In this document: piece after piece, positions 18,538 through 25,961 of the stretch | How the letters are laid out: the number at the start of each line of letters is the position of its first letter | Numbering within the stretch: the stretch's first letter is position 1 | DNA from: CAVQCT01 sp964371785 | Lineage (GTDB): Bacteria; Zixibacteria; MSB-5A5; GN15; FEB-12 | Assembly (NCBI GenBank): GCA_964371785.1 | Contig: CAYJOL010000001.1 | Span: 62,001 to 126,000, forward strand | Length of the DNA: 64,000 nucleotides | Direction of reading: 5' to 3' | Translations under genes and position numbers: made by a program | Notes under the pieces: generated by a model | What the model saw: only the letters and a program-made list of their open reading frames with translations | What the model was told of the DNA's origin: nothing | Databases searched by the model: none

Positions 18538-18637
18538 CCCTCACCCCCGGCCCCTCTCCCAGAGGGCGAGGGGAGAAAGAAGGATGCGATTTCTTTGTCT
18601 TTGCCCTCTCCCTCTGGGAGAGGGTAGGGTGAGGGTC
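18538..18637. repeat. Long imperfect palindrome of the dispersed REP/MITE-like type
   Basis: Two arms of about 35 bases, beginning CCCTCACCCCCGGCCCCTCT and ending AGAGGGTAGGGTGAGGG, are inverted around about 30 bases. The arms contain CTCTCCCAGAGGG-like blocks. Any frame through it gives the PLPEGEG/LSQRERA-type low-information peptide, so no protein is annotated. It lies in the 3' region of the TonB transcript. An additional 16-base perfect palindrome, AATCCCGGCCGGGATT, is at 18723-18738. The rest of 18280-18771 shows no gene. Confidence 0.6.
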
Positions 18638-18771
18638 TTCTTCCAACGGATATTAAAGATGGACACGCCCCTGCGCCGGGGAGGCATTGGGCGGATAGTC
18701 GATAGCGTCGGACTTCTACTTCAATCCCGGCCGGGATTATATTCAGAACCCGACCTGCTATGGATTCACAT

Positions 18772-19497
18772 CTACTCCTGCTCAAACACAACCGTGTACG
18801 ACACCCATATATAAATCGGCTGACCGGCGCGAATCGCAGGGCTGAATCTGTTCTTGTAAGCGGCCGTCAGCGCGGCTTCGTCGAGACCCTTCGTTCCCGA
18901 TGATCTAGCAACTCTCGCATCCTGTACGTTACCCTCCTTGTTGACGAGCGCATGAATGATGACCCGCCCGGTAATCCCCGCGTCGTTAATCATTCTCGGG
19001 TACTCCGGCGTAGCCATGTAGATGAATTCAGGGAGACGGTCCGCGGCGACATACTCCGTTGGAGACGGAATATAGTCGGTGTCATCGGGATTGACATAGA
19101 CGCCGCCCGTGCGCGGTTGTGAATCGGGAAGGCCAACGACCGCCGACAGCTCCTCCCGCGTCATAATAGTGGCTTCATCCAAAAATGGCGTGTCATCGGC
19201 CACCGGGACCGGAATCCAGCCTGTTCTATCCTGAGTGGACGGTCTGGGCGTGCGGTCATCTCCATAAACGACCGAGGGCGGGACATCCCAGTACGCTCGC
19301 ACTTCTGTCGTATCCTGAGTTGAATCAGGTAGGACAGGAATTGCCTGTTGCGCTGGTGCGAAGACAACAAAAGTCAGCAGTGTTAATCCTATCAACCCTC
19401 CAAGCAGCAGATTGCTGACGAGGAGATTCCACTGGTAGCGCGACTTGAGCTCGAACGCCCCGTACGGCTGATAGAGTGAGTTTCCCTGTGAGTTCAT
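18772..19497 (-). CDS. TonB-family energy transducer (second of two)
   Basis: 241 residues. A short cytoplasmic segment containing YQPYGAFELKSRYQWN precedes one membrane anchor (about 28-50), a periplasmic linker, and a C-terminal TonB domain (about 165-241: PEYPRMINDAGITGRVIIHA, GLDEAALTAAYKNRFSPAI, WVSYTVVFEQE). TonB proteins transmit the proton-motive force from ExbB-ExbD to outer-membrane receptors. The ATG at 19497 has AAGGAG upstream. It follows the main operon's terminator at 19625-19664, so it is made by read-through or from its own promoter, which I could not place. The paralogue at 19688-20422 shares the same N-terminal motif and domain order. Confidence 0.88.
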   Translation of the reverse strand: MNSQGNSLYQPYGAFELKSRYQWNLLVSNLLLGGLIGLTLLTFVVFAPAQQAIPVLPDSTQDTTEVRAYWDVPPSVVYGDDRTPRPSTQDRTGWIPVPVADDTPFLDEATIMTREELSAVVGLPDSQPRTGGVYVNPDDTDYIPSPTEYVAADRLPEFIYMATPEYPRMINDAGITGRVIIHALVNKEGNVQDARVARSSGTKGLDEAALTAAYKNRFSPAIRAGQPIYIWVSYTVVFEQE

Positions 19498-19624
19498 ACC
19501 GGCTCCTTCCCCAAGAGGTTTCGGATTCGGCGATGAAGGAGTGAGGGTTCGATGGGGGGGGCAGGGTGATCTCTGCGCCTCTTATAGGAGAGACGAGAGT
19601 TCGCTTGGGAGTGTGCAGTCCGAA

Positions 19625-19664
19625 GCAAGAAAAAGGGCATCCCTACCAGTAGTAAAGATGCCCT
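19625..19664 (-). terminator. Intrinsic terminator between the two TonB genes
   Basis: AGGGCATC and GATGCCCT pair around a 15-base loop on the minus strand, followed by TTTTTCTTGC. It ends the TPR-ExbB-ExbD-ExbD-TonB unit. Confidence 0.75.
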
Positions 19665-19687
19665 GTATCTTGACAGCGCGTCCCGAC

Positions 19688-20422
19688 TTAGTTGTTCATT
19701 TCAAACAGCACTTTGTACGACACCCAGACGTTAACTGGACGTCCGTTTTGAATACCGGGTTTGAACTTGTTCTTGCTCGCTGCCTTCACCGCGGCCTCGT
19801 CCAGAGACGCCGTGCCCGATGATTTCGCAACCATCGCGTCACGCACGTTTCCTTCTTTGTCAACCAGCGCCTTGACCCAGACTATACCGGTGATACCTGC
19901 CTGCTTGGCCAGTCTCGGATACTCCGGAGTCTCGTAGTAAACCATTTCCGGCTGGATTTCCACCGGGACGAATTCGTCCGGGGCCGGCAGATAATCCTGG
20001 TCGCTGATGTCCACGACGATATTGTCGCCGCTGCCCGATGCAGTAATATCAGGAGCTACGATCTCCGCCAGCTCCTCACGGGTGGCGAGTACGACATCTT
20101 CGTCCTGGACTTCTTCATCGGCGACCGGTTTCGGAATACCTACTTTCGGCGCCGCTACGTTGGGCTGACTGACCTGGACTTGCGGCGGTTTTTTAGCAAC
20201 ACTTGGCGGCGGGCCCAAGTCGGCTACCGTCTTGATTACCGTCGACGACATATCAATTGCCTCCAGGTCACCGCCCCGGATTACCGATATCAACCAGGCG
20301 GTGATCAGTATCAGGGCGACAAACGTGAAGGTAGCGATCGTACCCAGCAGGAAATTCCGCTGGTATTTCGCCTTCAGTTCAAACGCGCCGTACGGTGAGT
20401 ATAATACATTCGGATGAGCCAT
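19688..20422 (-). CDS. TonB-family energy transducer (first of two)
   Basis: 244 residues. The N-terminal cytoplasmic motif YSPYGAFELKAKYQRN is followed by a membrane helix (about 27-48), a Pro/Lys-rich periplasmic linker (KKPPQVQVSQPNVAAPKVG), and a C-terminal TonB domain (about 170-244: PEYPRLAKQAGITGIVWVKA, ASLDEAAVKAASKNKFKPGI, WVSYKVLFEMNN). The start overlaps the upstream ExbD stop as TAATG, so the two are translationally coupled. Directly downstream is a terminator. It should energise outer-membrane transport together with the ExbB and ExbD proteins upstream. Two TonB genes with near-identical N-termini suggest either receptor specialisation or a mixed complex. Confidence 0.9.
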   Translation of the reverse strand: MAHPNVLYSPYGAFELKAKYQRNFLLGTIATFTFVALILITAWLISVIRGGDLEAIDMSSTVIKTVADLGPPPSVAKKPPQVQVSQPNVAAPKVGIPKPVADEEVQDEDVVLATREELAEIVAPDITASGSGDNIVVDISDQDYLPAPDEFVPVEIQPEMVYYETPEYPRLAKQAGITGIVWVKALVDKEGNVRDAMVAKSSGTASLDEAAVKAASKNKFKPGIQNGRPVNVWVSYKVLFEMNN

Positions 20423-21075
20423 TATAGTTCACCCCTTTCACGTGCTTGTTGCACCGCAGCTTCCATAATCTTGTCATCGCGATCTTCCCAATCTCCGATC
20501 GCGTAACGATAGGAAAACTTTCTGTCTTTCGGAATCTGGTCCACCTTTACACCCAATTCCTTGGCTGTATAGGCATTCCAGCTTCGCTCGATCTGATCAA
20601 TCTCATCGAGCATGTTGACCATATCTTTATACGCAGCTTTCCGATTTATGAGTATAAGCGTACTCAATTTATCGTTCTCACGGTTGCGAGCTACCAGCAG
20701 GCCCTGAAGCGTATCAGAGTTCAAACGGTATGTTACCGTATCACCCGGCTGCAACGGAGCGCTGGGGAGCAACTGCGGCAGGTTTTCGGGCGTGGGGGTC
20801 TTCAGGTTCCACCAGAATCGGCCTTCCTCATCGATTCTCAGGGTCAGGAGGTTGGATTCTTTGACTTCGAGCTCCTGTTCCTGGTCGGCTGGAGGGAGGT
20901 TGATCTCCATCGCTTGAGGCATCGCAAACACCGTGGTCACCATGTAGAAGATCAAAAGGAGAAATGCGATATCGACCATAGGTGTCATATCGATGCGAAT
21001 AGAAATGCGTCTTTTGGGTCTCCGGAGGCCCTTTTTTCCGCCTTTCTTTTGCCGTTCTACTACATCACCGGCCAT
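20422..21075 (-). CDS. ExbD/TolR-family biopolymer transport protein (longer paralogue)
   Basis: 217 residues, longer than the usual 130-150. The N-terminus has a basic stretch then RIDMTPMVDIAFLLLIFYMV, in which the aspartate in the membrane helix is the conserved proton-carrying residue. The periplasmic part carries an inserted segment (about 75-130) before the typical STLILINRKAAYKDMVNMLDE end, and a C-terminal extension of about 45 residues. It partners ExbB in a proton-driven motor of the inner membrane. It sits 93 bases after the shorter ExbD and overlaps the TonB start by one base. Two different ExbD paralogues behind one ExbB suggest a hetero-oligomeric stator. Confidence 0.88.
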   Translation of the reverse strand: MAGDVVERQKKGGKKGLRRPKRRISIRIDMTPMVDIAFLLLIFYMVTTVFAMPQAMEINLPPADQEQELEVKESNLLTLRIDEEGRFWWNLKTPTPENLPQLLPSAPLQPGDTVTYRLNSDTLQGLLVARNRENDKLSTLILINRKAAYKDMVNMLDEIDQIERSWNAYTAKELGVKVDQIPKDRKFSYRYAIGDWEDRDDKIMEAAVQQARERGEL

Positions 21076-21168
21076 ATCTGTTTATCACTCTCCTCTCAGT
21101 ATATATAACACCGGAACGACCGGATTTGATTAACGTTTTTTTTGACCGCATGGTTTGTCTCGACATTC

Positions 21169-21648
21169 CTACGCCTTGCTCACGTCGGTTTCCTTGTCAG
21201 TGATGATAAGGAACCGTTCAAGATGGTTTTCCTGCATCTGCTTCATAATATCCTGCATAGCGCCGAAACTGGCGTCCCGGTCGGCTTTGACCACTACAAG
21301 GGCGCGGATATTCTTGGCACGGGCCTTGTTAATCTCAGAGGCCAGGTTGTACAGGTCGACATTGCGAACGCGGCGCACAGTAGTACTGACCGTCTCGCCC
21401 TCGATCTCAATGTCGGCTTTTTCAACGTAGTCGACATACATCGAGTCCAACTTGGTGACGGTGATATTAATCACGTCCTTGTCCGGCAATTCGATCTGCG
21501 AATGCGACTCCGGCAGGTCAACCGCCCGGGCTTCCGGTGGTTTGAACTGGGTCGTCGCCATATAGAAGATCAGCAGCAGGAAGGCGATATCAACCATCGG
21601 CGTCATGTCGATACGAATGGCAATCCGCCGTTTTTTCTTGGATGACAT
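21169..21648 (-). CDS. ExbD/TolR-family biopolymer transport protein (shorter paralogue)
   Basis: 159 residues. A basic start (MSSKKKRRIAIR) is followed by IDMTPMVDIAFLLLIFYMATT with the conserved membrane aspartate. The periplasmic domain ends with LVVVKADRDASFGAMQDIMK and a short acidic tail. It starts three bases after the ExbB stop and GAAGGA precedes its ATG, so the pair is tightly coupled. Role as for ExbD: proton-coupled stator of the TonB system. The N-terminal 40 residues are close to those of the neighbouring ExbD, pointing to gene duplication. Confidence 0.92.
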   Translation of the reverse strand: MSSKKKRRIAIRIDMTPMVDIAFLLLIFYMATTQFKPPEARAVDLPESHSQIELPDKDVINITVTKLDSMYVDYVEKADIEIEGETVSTTVRRVRNVDLYNLASEINKARAKNIRALVVVKADRDASFGAMQDIMKQMQENHLERFLIITDKETDVSKA

Positions 21649-21651
21649 GAC

Positions 21652-22410
21652 TTAGATTCCTTCTTTGTCTTTCAGTATCTGCAGGACTTCAAACGTCGCT
21701 TCGTCCGTGGTGTAGTTGAACGCATCCACTTTGTTGACGAAGAAATTGTAGAAGAAAATACCCAGAATGCCGGAGAGCAGACCACCCGCCGTATTCACGA
21801 GCGCTTCGGAAATACCGGTGGCCAGCTGGGTCGCGTCGATAACACCGCCCTCGACGTTACCGGTCGCGGCAAACGCGCGGATCATACCGATCGTCGTTCC
21901 CAACAGCCCGACCATCGTGGCAATCGACGCGATCGTCGACAACGCGATCAAATTCCGTTCAAGCAGCGGTCCTTCCAGCGCGTTCGCTTCTTCGATCGCC
22001 GACTGGGTCAGCTGAATTCTCTTTTCACTGTCGAAACTCGGGTTGCCTTTTACCTCGCGATACCGGTCGATACCGGCGCGAAGAACGTTGGCGGTCGTGC
22101 CACGCTGTTTGTCACAGGCGGCCAGCGCACCCTCGTAATCATCATTCTGAATAAGCGTAACGAGCTTCTTGAAGAACACCTGAACGGAGCTCTTGCCCTT
22201 GGCATTGCCGTACAGAGAAATGTACCGTTCAACAACGAATACGATAAGCATGAACAGAATCATGATGAGCAGAACGACCAGCGGGCCACCCTTGTAAATC
22301 GAGTGGATAATCGGCTGTTCCGACGTCCTGAAAACTCCATACCACAGACCAAATCCTATGGCAAACGCTACCAGCGCATTAAGAGTGATGAAAATTGTTT
22401 GCTTAACCAC
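21652..22410 (-). CDS. ExbB/TolQ/MotA-family proton channel protein
   Basis: 252 residues with three membrane helices: about 8-28 (following MVKQT), 40-62 (GGPLVVLLIMILFMLIVFVV) and a long pair in the C-terminal half containing STIASIATMVGLLGTTIGMI and GGLLSGILGIFFYNFFVN. These match the TolQ/ExbB channel domain. It forms the pentameric core of the inner-membrane motor with ExbD. The GTG start at 22410 has GGAGG ten bases upstream. First of the ExbB-ExbD-ExbD-TonB set, and preceded by the TPR and membrane-protein genes of the same operon. Confidence 0.93.
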   Translation of the reverse strand: MVKQTIFITLNALVAFAIGFGLWYGVFRTSEQPIIHSIYKGGPLVVLLIMILFMLIVFVVERYISLYGNAKGKSSVQVFFKKLVTLIQNDDYEGALAACDKQRGTTANVLRAGIDRYREVKGNPSFDSEKRIQLTQSAIEEANALEGPLLERNLIALSTIASIATMVGLLGTTIGMIRAFAATGNVEGGVIDATQLATGISEALVNTAGGLLSGILGIFFYNFFVNKVDAFNYTTDEATFEVLQILKDKEGI

Positions 22411-22459
22411 GTGACAATAACCTCCATAAATAATGATACATCAGAATATTTCTCTTACC

Positions 22460-23413
22460 TCAGATTTCGACACCCTTGGCGCCCGCCAGAATGAAAGCGC
22501 CCATCGAAATCACAACTCCCCATGATATCGAGCCGAGCAGGACGCCCGTCCCGTATCCGGACCCGATACTGGAGTACGTGCCGGCAGCATTGAAACCATA
22601 ACTGCTGCCGAAGAATGACAGGAAAATTGCCAGAACAAAAATTATGAGAGGAATCCAGTTGTACCGAAGAAGTTTCTTCAAGTGCAGCGCTTTGGCATCG
22701 GGAGCCCCCTTGACCCCGTAGAGTCCATAGAGCGTCACGATCGGAAGAGCCAGGCAGAGCAACGTGTAGAGGATGAAGAGGATCGCGGTGAGCGCCAATG
22801 CCGCTCCGGATGAAAAGATGTATGAACCGATCGAGCCCAGGGACAGAATCGCACCGATTCCGGTCTTGCCTGCATAGATCCGTTCAACTTTCTTTTTGGC
22901 GACATACGACGAAAGCACTTCTTCCCCGCCCGACTGACTGACCACCGTGCCCTGTTTGCGTTCCGGCGTTCCGGTCGTTGCCGGGGCCTGCAAGACCGAG
23001 GTATCGCCGGCGAGGCTCACCGTATCACCGCGGCCGAGCACGAGACTCGCACTGTCGGCGATAACCGGTTTCTCCGTCTGGGCTCCAGCAGCCTTGACTT
23101 TCGATTCCACCACTTTCTCGTTATATACCGAATACCACGGTAGAAACAATGAGAGGAAGATGACGATCGAGGCCACAGTAAGCACCAGTCGGTCCAGACC
23201 GGAGACACGTTCCTCCATGAGGGTACACTGCTCGCGCAGGATTTCCCCTTTGGAACGCTTGGCTTGGTTTAGCTCTTCGTATTTCTTCTTTTCTGCATCT
23301 GACTTGAAGAGGTCTTTCGGCTTACCTGGAAAAACATCGAATCCGATATACCGGAACCGGTCGGTTTCGGTAATCCGTTTGGTCGAATCAGATTTTTTTT
23401 CTTCAGCAGCCAT
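22460..23413 (-). CDS. Membrane protein of unknown function in the Exb/TonB operon
   Basis: 317 residues, not recognised. The cytoplasmic N-terminus contains RYIGFDVFPGKPKDLFKSDA and a charged helix. One membrane helix follows at about 77-97 (VLTVASIVIFLSLFLPWYSV), then about 90 periplasmic residues rich in Ser/Thr/Ala, then a cluster of about four helices in the C-terminal half (from GIGAILSLGSIGSYIFSSG to the end). The ATG at 23413 is preferred over an in-frame TTG because GGGAG lies five bases before it. It is placed between the TPR protein and ExbB with 50-base or shorter gaps, so it is probably part of the motor complex or its assembly. No catalytic motif. Confidence 0.7.
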   Translation of the reverse strand: MAAEEKKSDSTKRITETDRFRYIGFDVFPGKPKDLFKSDAEKKKYEELNQAKRSKGEILREQCTLMEERVSGLDRLVLTVASIVIFLSLFLPWYSVYNEKVVESKVKAAGAQTEKPVIADSASLVLGRGDTVSLAGDTSVLQAPATTGTPERKQGTVVSQSGGEEVLSSYVAKKKVERIYAGKTGIGAILSLGSIGSYIFSSGAALALTAILFILYTLLCLALPIVTLYGLYGVKGAPDAKALHLKKLLRYNWIPLIIFVLAIFLSFFGSSYGFNAAGTYSSIGSGYGTGVLLGSISWGVVISMGAFILAGAKGVEI

Positions 23414-23451
23414 CAATACTCCCAAGATAATTGTTTATAAACGCATTACTT

Positions 23452-25380
23452 CTAACTGCCAAATTCGAAACGCGTGTCGTCCTGACCTTTCTTGGCATCC
23501 GCGTTATTCGGCGAACATTTCAGGACCTTGCCGTACCAGTTGTAGGCATTCTTGAAATCATCGTTCGCGTTCACCTTCTTGGTCGACTTGGCGACCGCCC
23601 GAAGGTGATAACACTGGGCAATCCACAAAGTCAGGCTGACGTCGGCGCACTCGCCACTCGTGGAGGTCAGACATGAATAGGCATCATTAAGATACTCAAG
23701 CGCCTTGTCGTAATTGACCGCACAGATACCGCCTGCGAAATACGCATAGCCAATGGATTTTTTGGCTTCGCAGTTTTTCGGATCCAGTTCAAGCACTCTC
23801 TGGTAGTACTTTACACCGTTGGCGCAGTCCGTCATCTTGTAGAGATAGTTATAAGCCACTGCGGCCGTAACCTTGGCGTCTGAGCTGTCGAACTGAAGGT
23901 ACTTGGTCAGATAGTCATTGGAGAGTTGAAAATAATTGACATTCGGGTTGACCGAATCAGTCGGTGCCGGAGCGGGCGTGGAGCCGCCGTTGGCTTCGAG
24001 CTCGTCGATATTGAACTCTTCATCGGCGCCCGCCGAACTATTGGAGGCAATATTCAAGGCCGCGTATCCGGCGTTTTTGTAGATCGAAGCTGACGCTGAG
24101 TCGATCCCCAGCGCGATGCGCTTGTCGTAATATTCGAGCGCCTGCTGGTAGCTGCGAAGGCTGTGGTAAGCGACCGCGACATTCTGCAACACCCGGGGCT
24201 GGTCCGGTTTGGTTTCCAAGGACTTTTTGTAAAACTCGATAGCGGTGGAATAGTCCTTGTCCGGTCGGCGGTAGAAGTAGTCGTCGCCCAGCAACTGATA
24301 GACTTCCGAAGCATCGACAGCCGGCTTATAATCCGGACCCTGCTGACTCGTATAGTCCAGCTGCTTCTGGAGCATTTCAGCGCTCTTCGCATAATCCTTG
24401 GTATAAAACAGCGCCTTGCCGTAGTAAAAGTAGATATCGCGAGGCTCCATCGGGATGGCCAGGACCTTCTGGAAATTATCTATGGCGTCCTCGAAACCGT
24501 ACAGGTTCGAGTAGGACATCGCCAGCTCATAGAACACCCGGACATTAGAGGAGTCCGGAGTCGCGTGTGACAATTCGAGATATTTCTTATATGAACCGAT
24601 AGCTTCCTTGAAACGGGCTTCACGGTCCTGCTTCGTACGGGAAGACAGTCCGGCCCTGAAATAAATACCGCCGGCCCGCATCCATGCCTTGGCGAACGTG
24701 CTGTCTTTGGAAAGGACCACGCGGAGCTTCTCGATCGCGCAGTTATAGTCTTTCATCTCGAGACAGGCTTCAGCCCAGTGGTAATACACTTCGCTTGAAG
24801 CGGTGTCCTGTTCCAGGGCCTTTTCGTATTCAGTAATAGCCAGGGACGGAATCCCCTGGTAGAAGTTGGCGTCGCCCAGGTGTATGTGGTAATTTGCGTT
24901 GCTCGGGTCATCCACTAAAGCCTGGCGGAACAGCCGGTCGGCTTCCTGCCAGTTCTTCTTCGCCAGCATCACCTGACCCAGACCATCTTCGAAACGAGCC
25001 TTGTTCGCTTTGTCTTTCTTGACACCGGCCTGCATCGCAACTTCGGCCTTATCGAGCTGGCCGAGCTCAATATAACAGAGCCCTTGATAATAAAGCGCTT
25101 CGTAGTCCTTGCCTTTGCGGTCCAAGGCCTCTTGAAACTGATCGGCTGCTTTGCTGAACTTGCCCTGATTGTAATAAATCATGCCCAACATATAGTAATT
25201 GAAGCTGTATGCCTTGTCGATTTGGATTTCCTGATTAAGCAGGTTGACGGCCAGAGTCGTGTCACCACTATTAAGAGCATTTGCGATTTCCGGTTTCAGC
25301 TCCTGCGCTGAGGTGATCGCGATGAGCGAGATGACGGCCACGGCAGTCAGCAGGAATAGGACCTTGCGGCCATGTTTCAT
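23452..25380 (-). CDS. Exported tetratricopeptide-repeat protein
   Basis: 642 residues. A signal peptide (MKHGRKVLFLLTAVAVISLI...TSAQ) is followed by at least ten TPR units, for example AYSFNYYMLGMIYYNQGKFS, YEALYYQGLCYIELGQLDKA and AYNYLYKMTDCANGVKYYQ. A Ser/Pro/Asn-rich insertion at about 480-510 divides the array. Periplasmic scaffold by inference. The ATG at 25380 is chosen because it gives the signal peptide and because a strong promoter at 25430-25457 would start transcription downstream of the longer open frame. First gene of the operon leading to ExbB, ExbD and TonB, which suggests it organises receptors or substrates for that motor. Confidence 0.82.
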   Translation of the reverse strand: MKHGRKVLFLLTAVAVISLIAITSAQELKPEIANALNSGDTTLAVNLLNQEIQIDKAYSFNYYMLGMIYYNQGKFSKAADQFQEALDRKGKDYEALYYQGLCYIELGQLDKAEVAMQAGVKKDKANKARFEDGLGQVMLAKKNWQEADRLFRQALVDDPSNANYHIHLGDANFYQGIPSLAITEYEKALEQDTASSEVYYHWAEACLEMKDYNCAIEKLRVVLSKDSTFAKAWMRAGGIYFRAGLSSRTKQDREARFKEAIGSYKKYLELSHATPDSSNVRVFYELAMSYSNLYGFEDAIDNFQKVLAIPMEPRDIYFYYGKALFYTKDYAKSAEMLQKQLDYTSQQGPDYKPAVDASEVYQLLGDDYFYRRPDKDYSTAIEFYKKSLETKPDQPRVLQNVAVAYHSLRSYQQALEYYDKRIALGIDSASASIYKNAGYAALNIASNSSAGADEEFNIDELEANGGSTPAPAPTDSVNPNVNYFQLSNDYLTKYLQFDSSDAKVTAAVAYNYLYKMTDCANGVKYYQRVLELDPKNCEAKKSIGYAYFAGGICAVNYDKALEYLNDAYSCLTSTSGECADVSLTLWIAQCYHLRAVAKSTKKVNANDDFKNAYNWYGKVLKCSPNNADAKKGQDDTRFEFGS

Positions 25381-25429
25381 TTCTCTCTTCACAACATAAT
25401 CCCTTATCATAACTTCAATTAAGAAATCC

Positions 25430-25457
25430 ATAATATAACTTTCGCAGGTATTGTCAA
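25430..25457 (-). promoter_or_regulatory. Sigma70-type promoter for the TPR-Exb-TonB operon
   Basis: TTGACA (25457-25452) and TATTAT (25435-25430) are 16 bases apart on the minus strand. The start site falls near 25423, about 40 bases ahead of the TPR ATG at 25380. Confidence 0.6.
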
Positions 25458-25476
25458 GCGAATTATTGGTTAGCTT

Positions 25477-25677
25477 TCAGCCGTCCGATCGCCGTTTCCT
25501 CCTCAGAAAGTTATATCCGTGTTCAAACTGTAACCCAGAGTAAATCGCCACTGTCATCCAGAGAACTCCCACTGCTGTCGGTGAGAGAACCGTCCCGAAT
25601 GCCTGTTGAATGTAGACACCCGTAACGACCATGATAACCGCCGAGAGCACATTTAACGCCCGTGTTGCTTCGTCCAT
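25477..25677 (-). CDS. Small membrane protein of unknown function
   Basis: 66 residues with two predicted membrane helices (about 8-30, LNVLSAVIMVVTGVYIQQAF, and 32-50, VGVLWMTVAIYSGLQF) and a basic C-terminus (NFLRRKRRSDG). The ATG at 25677 has AAGGAG eight bases upstream, which together with the hydrophobic pattern supports a real gene. It ends just ahead of the TPR operon promoter, so it is probably separate from that operon. The 284-base gap upstream (25678-25961) shows no gene or clear promoter. No family recognised. Confidence 0.6.
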   Translation of the reverse strand: MDEATRALNVLSAVIMVVTGVYIQQAFGTVLSPTAVGVLWMTVAIYSGLQFEHGYNFLRRKRRSDG

Positions 25678-25961
25678 ACTGTTGCTCTCCTTTCTTATAC
25701 ATATGAGTACTTCATTTCTTCCGTTCTAAGTATCGCTCCTCCCCGCCTTCCCGCCCGGTTTGCACAATATTCATGCCAGCCCTCAAGTGACCCTCAACAA
25801 ACCCATGTTATCTTACTGTCCGGCAAAGCATTAAACTGGCGTGACAGCCAATAGAGAAACTGAGACCGATTTGTCCTCGCATAAAATGCGCTTGGGCGAT
25901 GTGGGAGAAACTTAATGAGTGTCCGGTAAGGTATTGACTAACAGGATATTAGTCGGCAGAT

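Noticed and set aside
18356..18646. Open frames encoding PLPEGEG/LSQRERA-type peptides on both strands
   Set aside because: They run through palindromic repeat DNA, lack ribosome sites and show no protein-like conservation pattern.
20446..21108. 220-codon plus-strand frame
   Set aside because: Antisense to ExbD; the ExbD membrane motif and operon coupling explain the region.
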